38,899 nt of DNA from JAHIKV01 sp965195225 (GCA_965195225.1 CBDAFL010000128.1:1-38899); one strand, 5' to 3'. Counted from the first letter of the stretch, positions 23,189-30,717 are shown. The notes: generated by a model not told the origin, from the sequence alone. A program made the numbers and translations.

Positions 23189-23749
23189 ATGTTTTTTCGA
23201 TTTTCGACGAAAAAATCGATCCAGGCTGCCGCGGTTCTTCTCCGACTGGCTCATGATCGGCGGATGGAATACCTTCGGCTCTTGAAGTTGCTGTACATTG
23301 CAGATCGTCGACATCTTCAAAAGTACCAACGCCCAATAATTGGTAGTCGACTTGTTGCGATGAAGAACGGTCCCCTCCACGGTGAACTCTACGATTTGGT
23401 GAAGGGTGAACACATTGGCGAGCCACTGTGGTCCGAATACATTCAACGTGAAAATTATGAAGTCGAATTATTGAAGGATCCTGGTGTCTCGGAACTGTCG
23501 GTTGCTGAAGTTCGAACGCTCACGGATACGTTAGAGTGTCACCAAACGATGACCGAGTGGGATCTGGTGGAAATCACACACGATTTTGACGAGTGGTGTA
23601 AAAATTACCCGGACAGTTCTGCCAACACCTCGTGTACTATTCCGTTCAGCGATCTGCTTGATGCGGTTGGTTTGCAGAACGAGAAACCGGCCATTCTGAG
23701 TGACCTTCAGGAGAAGGCCGAGATGGATCGACTTTTCTCCCCTTCTTAA
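23189..23749 (+). CDS. Panacea (SocA-like, DUF4065) antitoxin
   Basis: The 186-residue protein starts at the ATG at 23189, with GAGG seven bases upstream. The Panacea core is visible at residues 8-80: KKSIQAAAVLLRLAHDRRM, LRLLKLLYIADRRHLQKYQR and GSRLVAMKNGPLHGELYDLV, matching the family pattern of helix, LKLLYxADR and the GPxxxxxYD segment. The C-terminal part (WDLVEITHDFDEW onward) is typical of the same family. Panacea proteins neutralise many unrelated toxins, each through a dedicated partner. No helix-turn-helix is fused here. The next gene begins 19 bp downstream on the same strand and is the natural candidate toxin. Confidence 0.85.
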   Translation: MFFRFSTKKSIQAAAVLLRLAHDRRMEYLRLLKLLYIADRRHLQKYQRPIIGSRLVAMKNGPLHGELYDLVKGEHIGEPLWSEYIQRENYEVELLKDPGVSELSVAEVRTLTDTLECHQTMTEWDLVEITHDFDEWCKNYPDSSANTSCTIPFSDLLDAVGLQNEKPAILSDLQEKAEMDRLFSPS

Positions 23750-23768
23750 CCGAGAGGCGCCGCACTGT

Positions 23769-24137
23769 ATGGAAGCGGGCGATACTTTCAAGTACGGCCG
23801 GCGTGGACATCTGTGGGTGGTAGTTTCCAATCCTACGGCAAGCCCGGCGCATGTCCTCATTGTCAACATGACGACCGATCGAGGCATCGACCGCTCATGC
23901 ATTCTCAACGTCGGCGATCATCCCTTCGTCGAGCATACAACATGCATGCGTTACGATATGGCCCGAATCGAAACCAACCAGGATTTGGAACGACATGTTG
24001 CATCGAACGCCGTTCAGTTGCACCCGCCGGTATCTGTTGACATTCTGGAACGCATTCGGCAGGGCGCGGCAACAACGGATCATATTCCATTCAAATGCAA
24101 GCAATTACTGATTGATCAGGATTTGATTGAGCCTTAA
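23769..24137 (+). CDS. Putative MazF/PemK-like toxin partner of Panacea
   Basis: The 122-residue protein starts at the ATG at 23769. It begins MEAGDTFKYGRRGHLWVVVS and continues with HVLIVNMTTDRGIDRSCILN, GDHPFVEHTTCMRYDMARI and a C-terminal helix LERIRQGA. The GDxF...GHLWVV(V/I)S...VLIVNMTT pattern resembles the small beta-barrel of the PemK/MazF toxin superfamily, where an N-terminal GD-x-x and hydrophobic strands surround the active site. I cannot place catalytic residues with confidence. The size, tandem position after a Panacea antitoxin, 19-bp gap and isolation from other genes support a toxin. It ends 31 bp before the convergent TlpA-fusion gene. It could also be an unrelated conserved protein. 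Confidence 0.6.
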   Translation: MEAGDTFKYGRRGHLWVVVSNPTASPAHVLIVNMTTDRGIDRSCILNVGDHPFVEHTTCMRYDMARIETNQDLERHVASNAVQLHPPVSVDILERIRQGAATTDHIPFKCKQLLIDQDLIEP

Positions 24138-24168
24138 CGATGTTGTCCGCGACAAGTTCTCGTGTAGC

Positions 24169-26631
24169 TTAACGAACCTTGTCTTGCTCGATCCCCCACG
24201 CCTCCACTCCTCCGGCGGTGGCCACGACCAACGTCGGCCGGCCATTGATCTCCACAGTGGTTAGCCCGTGAAGCTCGGCCCCGTAGTTGAACTTGTCCAG
24301 CGGAACGCCGTCGGCCGAGACGACGTGGATCGATCCGTCCAGGCCGGGCAGCAACCACTGGCCGGGACCGTCGCGGGTGACGCGGCCGGGGACGATCGGA
24401 TCGATTGGTATCTGAGGAATTCCCGTCGGGAGGATGTAGCTCCACAACTCCTCGCCGGACAACGAGAATCCGACGGCAATGTTATCGCCCGTCTTTTTCG
24501 CCGACATTCCACACCATTGCCCTCGACCGTCGCCGCGAAGGTCGGCCGAGGCGATCCAATTAAAGAACCGGCTGCGCACGCTGATCTCGCCGTTGCGTTC
24601 GCCTTTGGCGTCGAGGACCACGATCGTGCCGGCGCCGCCGGTGCAGTACAAGTCGCGATTCCCCTGGGCGTTGGGGTCGCCGATGGCGATGCAGGCGACC
24701 TCGCTCAGCGAACGATTTGCCCAAAGCCGTTTCCCTTCGAGCGATGCGCATTGAACGCCGACCAGCCCCCAATAGCTGACGTAGACGTTCGGCTTTCCGT
24801 CGTCGTCCAGGTCGCCCAGTTCGACGTCGGCGATTCCCCGATGGGGGCTTTTCAACGCGTCCTCGGGATAGTGGGCGACGAGTTTCCAGTTCTCGTCGTA
24901 AACGTGGCACCGCTGCTGCGAGAGCAGGAAGGCGACAAAGTATCGGTGGCCGTCGGCGCCGACCGCGGTGCGTATACTGCCGACGATCTCATTATCGCCC
25001 AGTTCCAGTTTATGCAAGGCGATCAGTTTGCCGTCCAGCCCCACTTCGGCGACTGATTTCCAGTTCTCAACCACCATCAACCGCGCCGGCCCGTCGCCAT
25101 CGCGAACAACCAGGATGTTGCCGGGCGATTTCACCTCCGCGCATTTCCACAACGGCGCGAGCTTCAGCCGGGCAGGATCGCTTCGCGGGGCTGTTTTCAC
25201 CTCGGGTAATATCCGCTCGTCGATCGTTTTTTTGTCCGAGGGAGCTTCGTCTTTCGGCGAGAATTGGGCCTCGACCCTCTTGGCATACTCTTCCATGAAC
25301 TCCTGAAACGACTTCTCAAAAACATTTTTGCCTGCCAGCAGAGCGTCGATTTTTGCGGCCAGAGCCTTGGTGCCCCTCGGGTTGCCACCCATTTCACAGT
25401 GTTGCACGACGCCGTCGGCGCCAATGACGAACAAGGTGGGAATCCCAATAAATTGCAACGCTGTCGCCGATTGTTTCGGGTCGCGCAAAATGGGAACGTT
25501 GACCTTCAATTGCTCAAACGTATTTACCAACTCCTTGTTGTCTGTTTCCGGCTGGTCAACGCTGACCGCGAAGAACGCCACCTTGGGGTTGTCCTTGTAC
25601 CGCCGACGGATTTTTTCCAGGTTTGGCAGGCTTTTTAGGCACGGCCCGCACCAGGTCGCCCAGAAGTCGAGCAAGACCACCTTCCCGGCCAGCGATTGCA
25701 GTGTGACCGGCTTGCCGTCGAGATCGACGAATTGCAGATCGGGTGCTTTCTTGCCGAGCATCCGAATCGGCGCCGGGGGAAATATCTTCATCGCCTTTGC
25801 GCCCTTCGGCGGTTTGAACTCGAATGTTCCGGGGACTACTTTTCCGTCTAGTCGGGCATTTACGAAATCGGCCGCACGTGAAATACTCTCTACCGGCCCT
25901 CTGCGGCTCAGTTCTCGACGAATCGCATCGGTAGGCATCACGAGCCGCCGTAGGACGAACGTCTCTTGGTCGATCCAGAACGTGGCCAACCCGTCCGGTC
26001 TTGACATCCGTAACCTGTGATAGGCACGGCCTTCGATCTCCCCCGGCTCTAATACCGCGACCTCTTCCACCCCGCTCATCAGGTTTTTCATGGGATTCTC
26101 GCCCAACAGAAGCAGGACTTGCGGCATTGCGTCGCCAAATCCCTGCGCCCAAGCCTCCGCCAAAACCGGATCCGTAAACAACGTGTCAATCGTCAGCCGC
26201 TCGGGCGCCGGCTTCCGCAACACATAGTTGGGAACGTCTTTGATTTCAGCGAAGAAGTCCTTTCCGTCGCAGACCACCGTCGCCTGATACGCCTCTAAAC
26301 GCAACTTGTTCGGCCGCTCCAGGGCCATCGAAAACGGGGCGGCAAGGTCCATGTTGCGTCCTCCGACTACCGCTCGAAGCCGCACCTGACCATGATCGGC
26401 GTAGCTCGTCGCGTTTTGGTAGGCCGAGACCACCCGGCTCAAAATCTCGCGCCCGTCAGGGGATTTCGGCTTCTCATCCGACGCCTTCCGCTCTGCCTTC
26501 GCATCGGAGCGTGGCGAGTCTGTTGCCTTGGACAAATCGCTGCGGCTGCATCCGAGCGAGATCGCAAGCCCCAAGCAAACGGCGATTGCCGCAATATGTT
26601 TCAGATGCTTTTTCTCTGGAAACCCTACCAT
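24169..26631 (-). CDS. Lipoprotein fusing a DUF2092-like domain, TlpA thioredoxin and a propeller
   Basis: I start at the ATG at 26631 because GGAGAG lies seven bases upstream and the N-terminus is a lipoprotein signal (IAAIAVCLGLAISLGC, Cys28 in the lipobox). The 820-residue protein has three parts. Residues 60-285 resemble the LolA-fold DUF2092 domain (MDLAAPFSMALERPNKLRLE, FWIDQETFVLRRLVMP). Residues 291-440 are a TlpA/ResA thioredoxin (APDLQFVDLDGKPVTLQSL, WATWCGPC with Cys328 and Cys331, then cis-Pro in FIGIPTLFVI). Residues 500-820 form a repetitive beta-propeller or FG-GAP-like region (GDLDDDGKPNVYV, ADLRGDGRGQWCG). It probably acts in the periplasm on disulfides. It is transcribed from its own promoter, divergent from the LarA-like gene. 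Confidence 0.85.
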   Translation of the reverse strand: MVGFPEKKHLKHIAAIAVCLGLAISLGCSRSDLSKATDSPRSDAKAERKASDEKPKSPDGREILSRVVSAYQNATSYADHGQVRLRAVVGGRNMDLAAPFSMALERPNKLRLEAYQATVVCDGKDFFAEIKDVPNYVLRKPAPERLTIDTLFTDPVLAEAWAQGFGDAMPQVLLLLGENPMKNLMSGVEEVAVLEPGEIEGRAYHRLRMSRPDGLATFWIDQETFVLRRLVMPTDAIRRELSRRGPVESISRAADFVNARLDGKVVPGTFEFKPPKGAKAMKIFPPAPIRMLGKKAPDLQFVDLDGKPVTLQSLAGKVVLLDFWATWCGPCLKSLPNLEKIRRRYKDNPKVAFFAVSVDQPETDNKELVNTFEQLKVNVPILRDPKQSATALQFIGIPTLFVIGADGVVQHCEMGGNPRGTKALAAKIDALLAGKNVFEKSFQEFMEEYAKRVEAQFSPKDEAPSDKKTIDERILPEVKTAPRSDPARLKLAPLWKCAEVKSPGNILVVRDGDGPARLMVVENWKSVAEVGLDGKLIALHKLELGDNEIVGSIRTAVGADGHRYFVAFLLSQQRCHVYDENWKLVAHYPEDALKSPHRGIADVELGDLDDDGKPNVYVSYWGLVGVQCASLEGKRLWANRSLSEVACIAIGDPNAQGNRDLYCTGGAGTIVVLDAKGERNGEISVRSRFFNWIASADLRGDGRGQWCGMSAKKTGDNIAVGFSLSGEELWSYILPTGIPQIPIDPIVPGRVTRDGPGQWLLPGLDGSIHVVSADGVPLDKFNYGAELHGLTTVEINGRPTLVVATAGGVEAWGIEQDKVR

Positions 26632-26675
26632 TGTGATACTCTCCAAAATGTTCGGTGAAGTGTCGCGGACGCACC

Positions 26676-26704
26676 ATTATTCGCAAACCGACGCCGCCCG
26701 TAAA
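26676..26704 (-). promoter_or_regulatory. Promoter of the TlpA-fusion gene
   Basis: On the minus strand TTTACG (26704-26699) and AATAAT (26681-26676) are 17 bases apart. Transcription would start near 26669, about 38 bases before the ATG at 26631. Confidence 0.55.
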
Positions 26705-26714
26705 GCTCGACTTC

Positions 26715-26743
26715 TTGACGGCATCTCGATTCGACGGAATAAT
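26715..26743 (+). promoter_or_regulatory. Promoter of the LarA-like gene
   Basis: TTGACG (26715-26720) and AATAAT (26738-26743) are 17 bases apart, a strong sigma-70 match. Transcription near 26750 leaves a leader of about 50 bases before the ATG at 26801. It lies back to back with the minus-strand promoter at 26676-26704. Confidence 0.6.
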
Positions 26744-26800
26744 AAAGGGCAATGTTCGCGTCCCCTTTGCCTAATCAACTTATTTTCGCTAGTGTGCCCA

Positions 26801-28021
26801 ATGGCCGCCTTACGATACGGAATCAATTCGAGTGTAGTGATCGAGTCGGCCGAAGGCCCCGGGCCGGATGTGCCTGAAACGCCTCAAGGCACTCCGCTGG
26901 CCGATCCCGGCGAGGCTACGTCGGCCGCGCTGCTGGAACCGCTCGATTATCCGCCGCTGGCAAAAAGCACCACGCCCGGCGACCGCGTCGTGCTGGCCCT
27001 GGACCGCGGAGTGCCCAAGGCGGCGGAGGTCATGGCTGCCGTCGTCCACTCGCTGGTCCGCTCCGGCGTCGGCGCCGACGGTATTACCGTCTTGTTTTCC
27101 CAGGCGGACGGAGACGTCGGGACGGAAGACCCTTGCCGGCTGGTCGACGCGGAGCAACGCAGTCGCATTCGAGTGCTGTCACACGACCCGGTCGACCGAA
27201 AGCAATTGGCGTATCTTGCCGCCGACGAGTCGGGCGAGGCGATCCTCGTCGGCCGGGTCTTGTACGATGCAGACGTGGTGCTGCCGATCGGCTGTTTGCG
27301 CGATGATCTCTCGGCCGGATACTTCGGCATACACGGCGCCGTTTACCCAACGTTTTCCGACACCAAAACCATCCAGCGGTTTCGCGGACTCGGATCGCTG
27401 GACGCTTCGGGCAACCGCAAGCGGGAACTGACCGAGCGGGTCGATCACGTGGCCTGGCTGTTGGGCGTGAATCTCACGATCCAGGTCATTCCGGGCGGCG
27501 GTGGGCGGATCATGCACGTCTTGGCCGGCCAGGGCGATTCGGTGCGTCGTCGGGGGCGAGAACTGTACGATGCCGCCTGGAGCCGGACGGTTTCGCGCCA
27601 GGCCGGTTTGGTCGTCGCGGCGATCGAAGGCCCCGCCGTTGAGCAGACGTGGGAAAACCTGGGGCGAGCGCTGCAGGCCGCGGGCGGTTTCGTCGAGGAT
27701 GATGGCGCGATCGCCGTCTGTTGCGATCTGTCCACCCGGCCAGGCCCGGCAATGCAGCGTCTGGCGAGCGAGTCGTCGCGAGCCGAGTCCATGCGGCACG
27801 TCAGCCGTCATCGCCCGATAGACGCCCTGCCCGCCGCCCAACTCGCACACGCGCTGGACCGCAACAAGGTCTACCTGTTGAGCCGGCTCGATCCCTCGAC
27901 GGTCGAGAATATGGACGTGGTTCCGATCGAAAATCCCGAGGAGTTGTCCCGTCTCGCCCGGCAACATTCCTCCTGCACCCTGCTGCCAAACGCACAATAC
28001 ATAACGCCCGTCGTGGAGTGA
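26801..28021 (+). CDS. LarA-like (DUF2088) protein, possible racemase
   Basis: This 406-residue protein starts at the ATG at 26801, where the LarA-type N-terminus MAALRYGINSSVVI begins; upstream in-frame sequence overlaps the other divergent gene. The N-terminal DUF2088 region contains the nucleotide-like motif GDRVVLALDRGVPKAAEV and LVRSGVGADGITVLFSQ, followed by DADVVLPIGCLRDDLSAGYF and HGAVYPTFSD. LarA of Lactobacillus is a nickel-pincer lactate racemase. Whether the metal-site histidines are all kept here could not be judged without alignment; His in GIHGAVYP is one candidate. Many LarA-family members act on other hydroxy acids or sugars. It is followed after a palindromic gap by a YggS gene; no LarB/LarC/LarE cofactor genes lie in the window. 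Confidence 0.7.
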   Translation: MAALRYGINSSVVIESAEGPGPDVPETPQGTPLADPGEATSAALLEPLDYPPLAKSTTPGDRVVLALDRGVPKAAEVMAAVVHSLVRSGVGADGITVLFSQADGDVGTEDPCRLVDAEQRSRIRVLSHDPVDRKQLAYLAADESGEAILVGRVLYDADVVLPIGCLRDDLSAGYFGIHGAVYPTFSDTKTIQRFRGLGSLDASGNRKRELTERVDHVAWLLGVNLTIQVIPGGGGRIMHVLAGQGDSVRRRGRELYDAAWSRTVSRQAGLVVAAIEGPAVEQTWENLGRALQAAGGFVEDDGAIAVCCDLSTRPGPAMQRLASESSRAESMRHVSRHRPIDALPAAQLAHALDRNKVYLLSRLDPSTVENMDVVPIENPEELSRLARQHSSCTLLPNAQYITPVVE

Positions 28022-28032
28022 AGAGAAACGCC

Positions 28033-28116
28033 ATTTAGCCCCGGGTGAATACACCCGGGGTACAATGTGTTGCACGCAACCGCCTGTCCCCGCCGTGTAT
28101 TCACGGCGGGCTAAAT
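28033..28116. repeat. Two inverted hairpins with shared ends (BIME-like)
   Basis: ATTTAGCCCCGGGTGAATAC begins the first unit (28033-28060), whose stem CCCCGGGTG/CACCCGGGG closes on loop AATA. The second unit (28089-28116) has stem CCCGCCGTG/CACGGCGGG, loop TATT and ends CTAAAT, complementary to the first ATTTAG. The two stems differ by compensating changes, which indicates that structure is conserved. The element fills the gap before the YggS gene. Confidence 0.9.
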
Positions 28117-28139
28117 GATAACGGCGAAATGTCATACTG

Positions 28140-28838
28140 ATGCAACTCGAAAAAATAGCCGAGAATGTCGCCGACATCCGCGAGCGGATCGCTCGTGCCG
28201 CCCAGCGGAGCGGCCGCGCGGCCGAACGAATCGCGCTGGTGGCGGTGACCAAATACGTTTCGGCCGAGATGATCCGTCCGTTGGTCGCGGCCGGCTGTCT
28301 GGAACTTGGCGAAAGCCGCCCGCAACAGTTTTGGGAGAAGGCCGCCGCGCTGGCCGATCTGCCGATCCGCTGGCATCTGATCGGCCACCTCCAGCGAAAC
28401 AAGGTCCGCCGCACGTTGCCGCTTGTGGCGATGATCCAGTCGGTGGACAGCCAACGGCTACTCGTGGCGATCGACGAAGAAGCAAGCGAAATGGACCCGA
28501 TCCCCATATTGCTGGAAGTGAACGTCTCGGGCGAGTCGGCCAAACATGGTTTCTCGCCCGACGAGATCGAGCCGCTTTTGGCGGAGTTGCCGAACCACGC
28601 GAACGTGTCGGTTCGCGGTTTGATGTGCATGGCCGGATTCGAGGGTGGGCCGGATGAGGCCCGGCGCGATTTCGCCACACTCCGCCAGCTCCGCGACCGC
28701 TTGCGGCCCGCTTGCCCGCCGGGCGTCACGCTCGACGAGCTTTCGATGGGCATGAGCGGCGATTTCGAGGAGGCGATCGAAGAAGGGGCGACGATCGTGC
28801 GCGTCGGCTCCGCGCTGTTCGAGGGAGTGGATTATTAG
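28140..28838 (+). CDS. yggS: YggS/PLPBP family pyridoxal phosphate homeostasis protein
   Basis: The 232-residue protein matches PLP-binding YggS/PROSC proteins, which bind PLP without known catalysis and buffer cellular PLP and amino acids. The PLP lysine is Lys38 in LVAVTKYVSAEMI; the barrel strands are visible as ELGESRPQQFWEK, WHLIGHLQRNKV, LLEVNVSGESAKHGF, RGLMCMAGFEGG and LSMGMSGDFEEAIEEGATIV, followed by RVGSALFEG. The length is normal. The start ATG at 28140 follows the palindromic element directly, with only a weak ribosome-binding site (GGCGAAAT). The YggU gene follows after 10 bp, the classic yggS-yggU arrangement, which supports both assignments. The upstream LarA-like gene may share the transcript, with the palindromic pair in between. 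Confidence 0.93.
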   Translation: MQLEKIAENVADIRERIARAAQRSGRAAERIALVAVTKYVSAEMIRPLVAAGCLELGESRPQQFWEKAAALADLPIRWHLIGHLQRNKVRRTLPLVAMIQSVDSQRLLVAIDEEASEMDPIPILLEVNVSGESAKHGFSPDEIEPLLAELPNHANVSVRGLMCMAGFEGGPDEARRDFATLRQLRDRLRPACPPGVTLDELSMGMSGDFEEAIEEGATIVRVGSALFEGVDY

Positions 28839-28848
28839 TGGGTAGTGG

Positions 28849-29202
28849 ATGGAAATCGAGGGCTGGGCACTTCAGTGCCCAGTGGATTCGGCGGTGAATC
28901 ACTGTATGTTGCACCTCGAACCTCATCCCGACGGCGTGATCCTCCCGGTGAACGTCCACCCCGGCGCGCGGCGAAACGAAATCCGCGGCGTACGGAACGA
29001 TCAATTAAAGGTCGGCGTAACCCAAGCGCCCGAGAAGGGCAAGGCCAACAAAGCGGTGATCGAACTGCTCTGTAAATCGCTACAGCTACGGAAATCGCAA
29101 ATCGAGTTGCTCTCCGGCGAAACCTCTCGTCAGAAGCGCTTCCTGGTCCGTGAGATCGGCACCGAAGAATTGGCCGAACGAATCGAGCGCGTGTCCGGCT
29201 GA
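28849..29202 (+). CDS. yggU: YggU/DUF167 family protein
   Basis: The DUF167 domain is clear: VILPVNVHPGARRNEIRGV, GVTQAPEKGKANKAVIELL and LLSGETSRQKRFLV are its three hallmark segments. Function is unknown; the gene commonly follows yggS, as here, ten bases downstream. From the ATG at 28849 the protein has 117 residues, but the first 19 include WALQCPVDS encoded by a palindrome (CTGGGCACT-TC-AGTGCCCAG, 28863-28882). The alternative ATG at 28906 gives a 98-residue protein, the usual family length, but lacks a clear ribosome-binding site. I keep the longer frame with that caution. A YggT gene, often found between yggS and yggU, is absent. Confidence 0.85.
   Translation: MEIEGWALQCPVDSAVNHCMLHLEPHPDGVILPVNVHPGARRNEIRGVRNDQLKVGVTQAPEKGKANKAVIELLCKSLQLRKSQIELLSGETSRQKRFLVREIGTEELAERIERVSG
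28863..28882. repeat. Short palindrome at the start of the YggU gene
   Basis: CTGGGCACT and AGTGCCCAG pair perfectly around TC. The palindrome lies between the two possible start codons of the YggU gene, so it is either an in-frame insertion or part of the leader that could mask the second start. Confidence 0.75.
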
Positions 29203-29223
29203 GAACGTATTTACAATGTCTCT

Positions 29224-29242
29224 CCTCTCCCTTTGGGAGAGG
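29224..29242. repeat. Hairpin repeat between convergent genes
   Basis: CCTCTCCC and GGGAGAGG pair around TTT, followed by GCCGGGGGTGAGGG. This motif recurs widely in bacterial intergenic regions as a small repetitive element. It may serve as a bidirectional stop between the YggU gene and the convergent gene at 29290. Confidence 0.6.
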
Positions 29243-29289
29243 GGCCGGGGGTGAGGGCGGCATGAATCGCACCGCCCCCTTTTTCACCC

Positions 29290-29760
29290 CTACTTTTGTT
29301 CCTTGTCGTCTCCACCCGCGAGCCCTTGCGCATCACGCAACGCTTGTTGGCAAGCCACCTGCAATTCGCTAAAATCCGCCACGAAATACTGGTCGCCGCG
29401 ATTGTAATGGCCCCAAGGGGAGAATAGGACGAGACACTCGCGTGATCCATCAGCCGAGATAATCGTAAGCGTGCCCACCACAGCGTAATCGGCTGGCTTT
29501 GGATCGCGCCTGGCGTCCCTCATGGGCCGCAATACCAAGTCGTTGATGAGCGATTCCTCATCCAAGCATATTTCGGCAAACGCCCGTCCGTCGCACATAC
29601 GGAAAGAAACGCGGCATTGGGCGACACCGTTGGTGTTTGTCTTTCGGCCTGCCACTCGTTGACAACCTAAACACTGCAAACAAAAGAACGTCCCGGCGAC
29701 AACTACCGCAGCGACGCCAACTCTTGCGGCGTTTGCTCCCCATTCCCAGTGTTCCTGCAT
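29290..29760 (-). CDS. Membrane-anchored protein of unknown function
   Basis: I do not recognise this protein. From the ATG at 29760 (AAAGG lies upstream; the frame is open to 29868) it has 156 residues. Residues 11-30 are hydrophobic (ARVGVAAVVVAGTFFCLQCL), probably one membrane anchor. The remaining part is soluble and contains several Cys (CQRVAG, VAQCRVSFRMCDG, EICLDEESL, RECLVLF), a strand-rich middle (YAVVGTLTIISADGS) and FSPWGHYNRGDQYFVADF. It is the third gene of the minus-strand run that starts with the HTH regulator and the acyl carrier protein, about 104 bp after the latter, so it may be functionally tied to them. The near-identical motif CCCTTTTTCACCCC occurs on both sides of the gene. 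Confidence 0.55.
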   Translation of the reverse strand: MQEHWEWGANAARVGVAAVVVAGTFFCLQCLGCQRVAGRKTNTNGVAQCRVSFRMCDGRAFAEICLDEESLINDLVLRPMRDARRDPKPADYAVVGTLTIISADGSRECLVLFSPWGHYNRGDQYFVADFSELQVACQQALRDAQGLAGGDDKEQK

Positions 29761-29864
29761 GGCAAAGCCTTTCTCCGCACTAATCACTTCGGTTTCTCGC
29801 AAACCCATTGCCCGTTGGCACAGTTGCAGAGCTGACCCTTTTTCACCCCCACTACTATAATCTA

Positions 29865-30158
29865 TCACCTTTTTTGAGGCTGCGAAAGTAGTTCAAGCAC
29901 TCCATCGACGATATCGCCGACCGTCACGATCCGCTCCGTGACTTCATCCGGCACTGAAATCTCGAAATGTTCCTCCAGTTCCATTGCACATTCAACAACG
30001 TCCAGGCTGTCCCAGTTCAGATCATTAAAAATTGTATGGTGCTCGCGGATATCATCCATCGCCATGGCCGAGAACTCCGCCACGATCTGTATCACCTCTT
30101 TCAGCACTTGTTCGCGGGTCGGCAATACCGCGCAAGACGAATCGTTTTCCATCGACAT
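29865..30158 (-). CDS. Acyl carrier protein-like protein
   Basis: The 97-residue protein has the acyl carrier fold and the phosphopantetheine site: Ser51 in NWDSLDVVECAMELEEHF, matching the DSL(D/E)xVE motif, followed by EISVPDEVTERIVTVGDIVD. A 4'-phosphopantetheine arm on that serine would carry an acyl or amino-acyl group. AAGGAG lies seven bases before the ATG. The gene begins one base after the stop codon of the HTH regulator, so the two are probably coupled. No ketosynthase, synthetase or other fatty-acid gene is in the window, so the acyl group it carries is unknown. It is not the usual fatty-acid ACP by context; a dedicated carrier for a small pathway is more likely. Confidence 0.88.
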   Translation of the reverse strand: MSMENDSSCAVLPTREQVLKEVIQIVAEFSAMAMDDIREHHTIFNDLNWDSLDVVECAMELEEHFEISVPDEVTERIVTVGDIVDGVLELLSQPQKR

Positions 30159-30159
30159 G

Positions 30160-30558
30160 TCATTTCTCCTTGTTGGCTGGAGTGGAAATCAACGGCGGAT
30201 TTTGTTGCTGTTCAGCGGCATTCATGGCGACAACGAGCTTTCGGATCGTGGCGAAGTCGGGCGTCGTCCGCCCACGCTCCAGCCGGTTGAGTGTTTCCGG
30301 GCGGATGCCTGCGCGGCGAGCCAATTCCGCCTGGGACAACCCTGCCACTCGCCGTCGCCGCACGAGCTTACGCGCCAGCGACGCCCGGTCCATGCCGAAG
30401 CCGTCCGATGCCGTCTTCTCGTCGGCGGATGAAATCTGGCCGTCAACGTGTGCCTTTCGACACAACGAGTGGAAAGCCGTCTCTCGAAGGATGACGTATC
30501 GAATGCCGTCCAGTTCTACCACGCGGAAATCAATCGTTTCTTTTGTATTGTCGATCAC
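30160..30558 (-). CDS. HTH (XRE-family) transcriptional regulator
   Basis: I start at the GTG at 30558, giving 132 residues (MIDNTKETIDFRVVELDGIRY...), because AAAGGA lies eight bases upstream and the only promoter (30585-30613) overlaps the alternative ATG at 30594, which would therefore be upstream of the transcript start. The C-terminal helix-turn-helix is clear: LARKLVRRRRVAGLSQAELA, then RAGIRPETLNRLERGRTTPD, typical XRE. The N-terminal half (VVELDGIRYVILRETAFHSL) is a short beta-rich region as in several antitoxin-type regulators. It probably represses its own operon, whose next gene is the acyl carrier protein. No toxin-like partner is visible beside it. Confidence 0.85.
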   Translation of the reverse strand: MIDNTKETIDFRVVELDGIRYVILRETAFHSLCRKAHVDGQISSADEKTASDGFGMDRASLARKLVRRRRVAGLSQAELARRAGIRPETLNRLERGRTTPDFATIRKLVVAMNAAEQQQNPPLISTPANKEK

Positions 30559-30584
30559 GGATTTGGTCCTTTCTGTTGACCATG

Positions 30585-30613
30585 ACTTTATCATGTATCG
30601 GCATAGATGTCAA
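30585..30613 (-). promoter_or_regulatory. Sigma-70 promoter of the HTH-ACP operon
   Basis: On the minus strand a perfect -35 TTGACA (30613-30608) is 17 bases from a -10 TAAAGT (30590-30585). Transcription should begin near 30578, 20 bases before the GTG start at 30558. The divergent plus-strand gene starts at 30718. Confidence 0.65.
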
Positions 30614-30717
30614 GAGCATTGAGCTAAAACGCAATCCGATTGCCCTAACTCTCTCTGGCGTCGGCAGCCTCCGGCAATTACACTTTGGTGCCCGACGTTC
30701 TTTTCTGGAGGCGTATC

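Noticed and set aside
27179..28753. Long minus-strand frame over the LarA-like and YggS genes
   Set aside because: Both plus-strand genes are recognisable families with good starts, and the minus frame crosses the palindromic gap without features.
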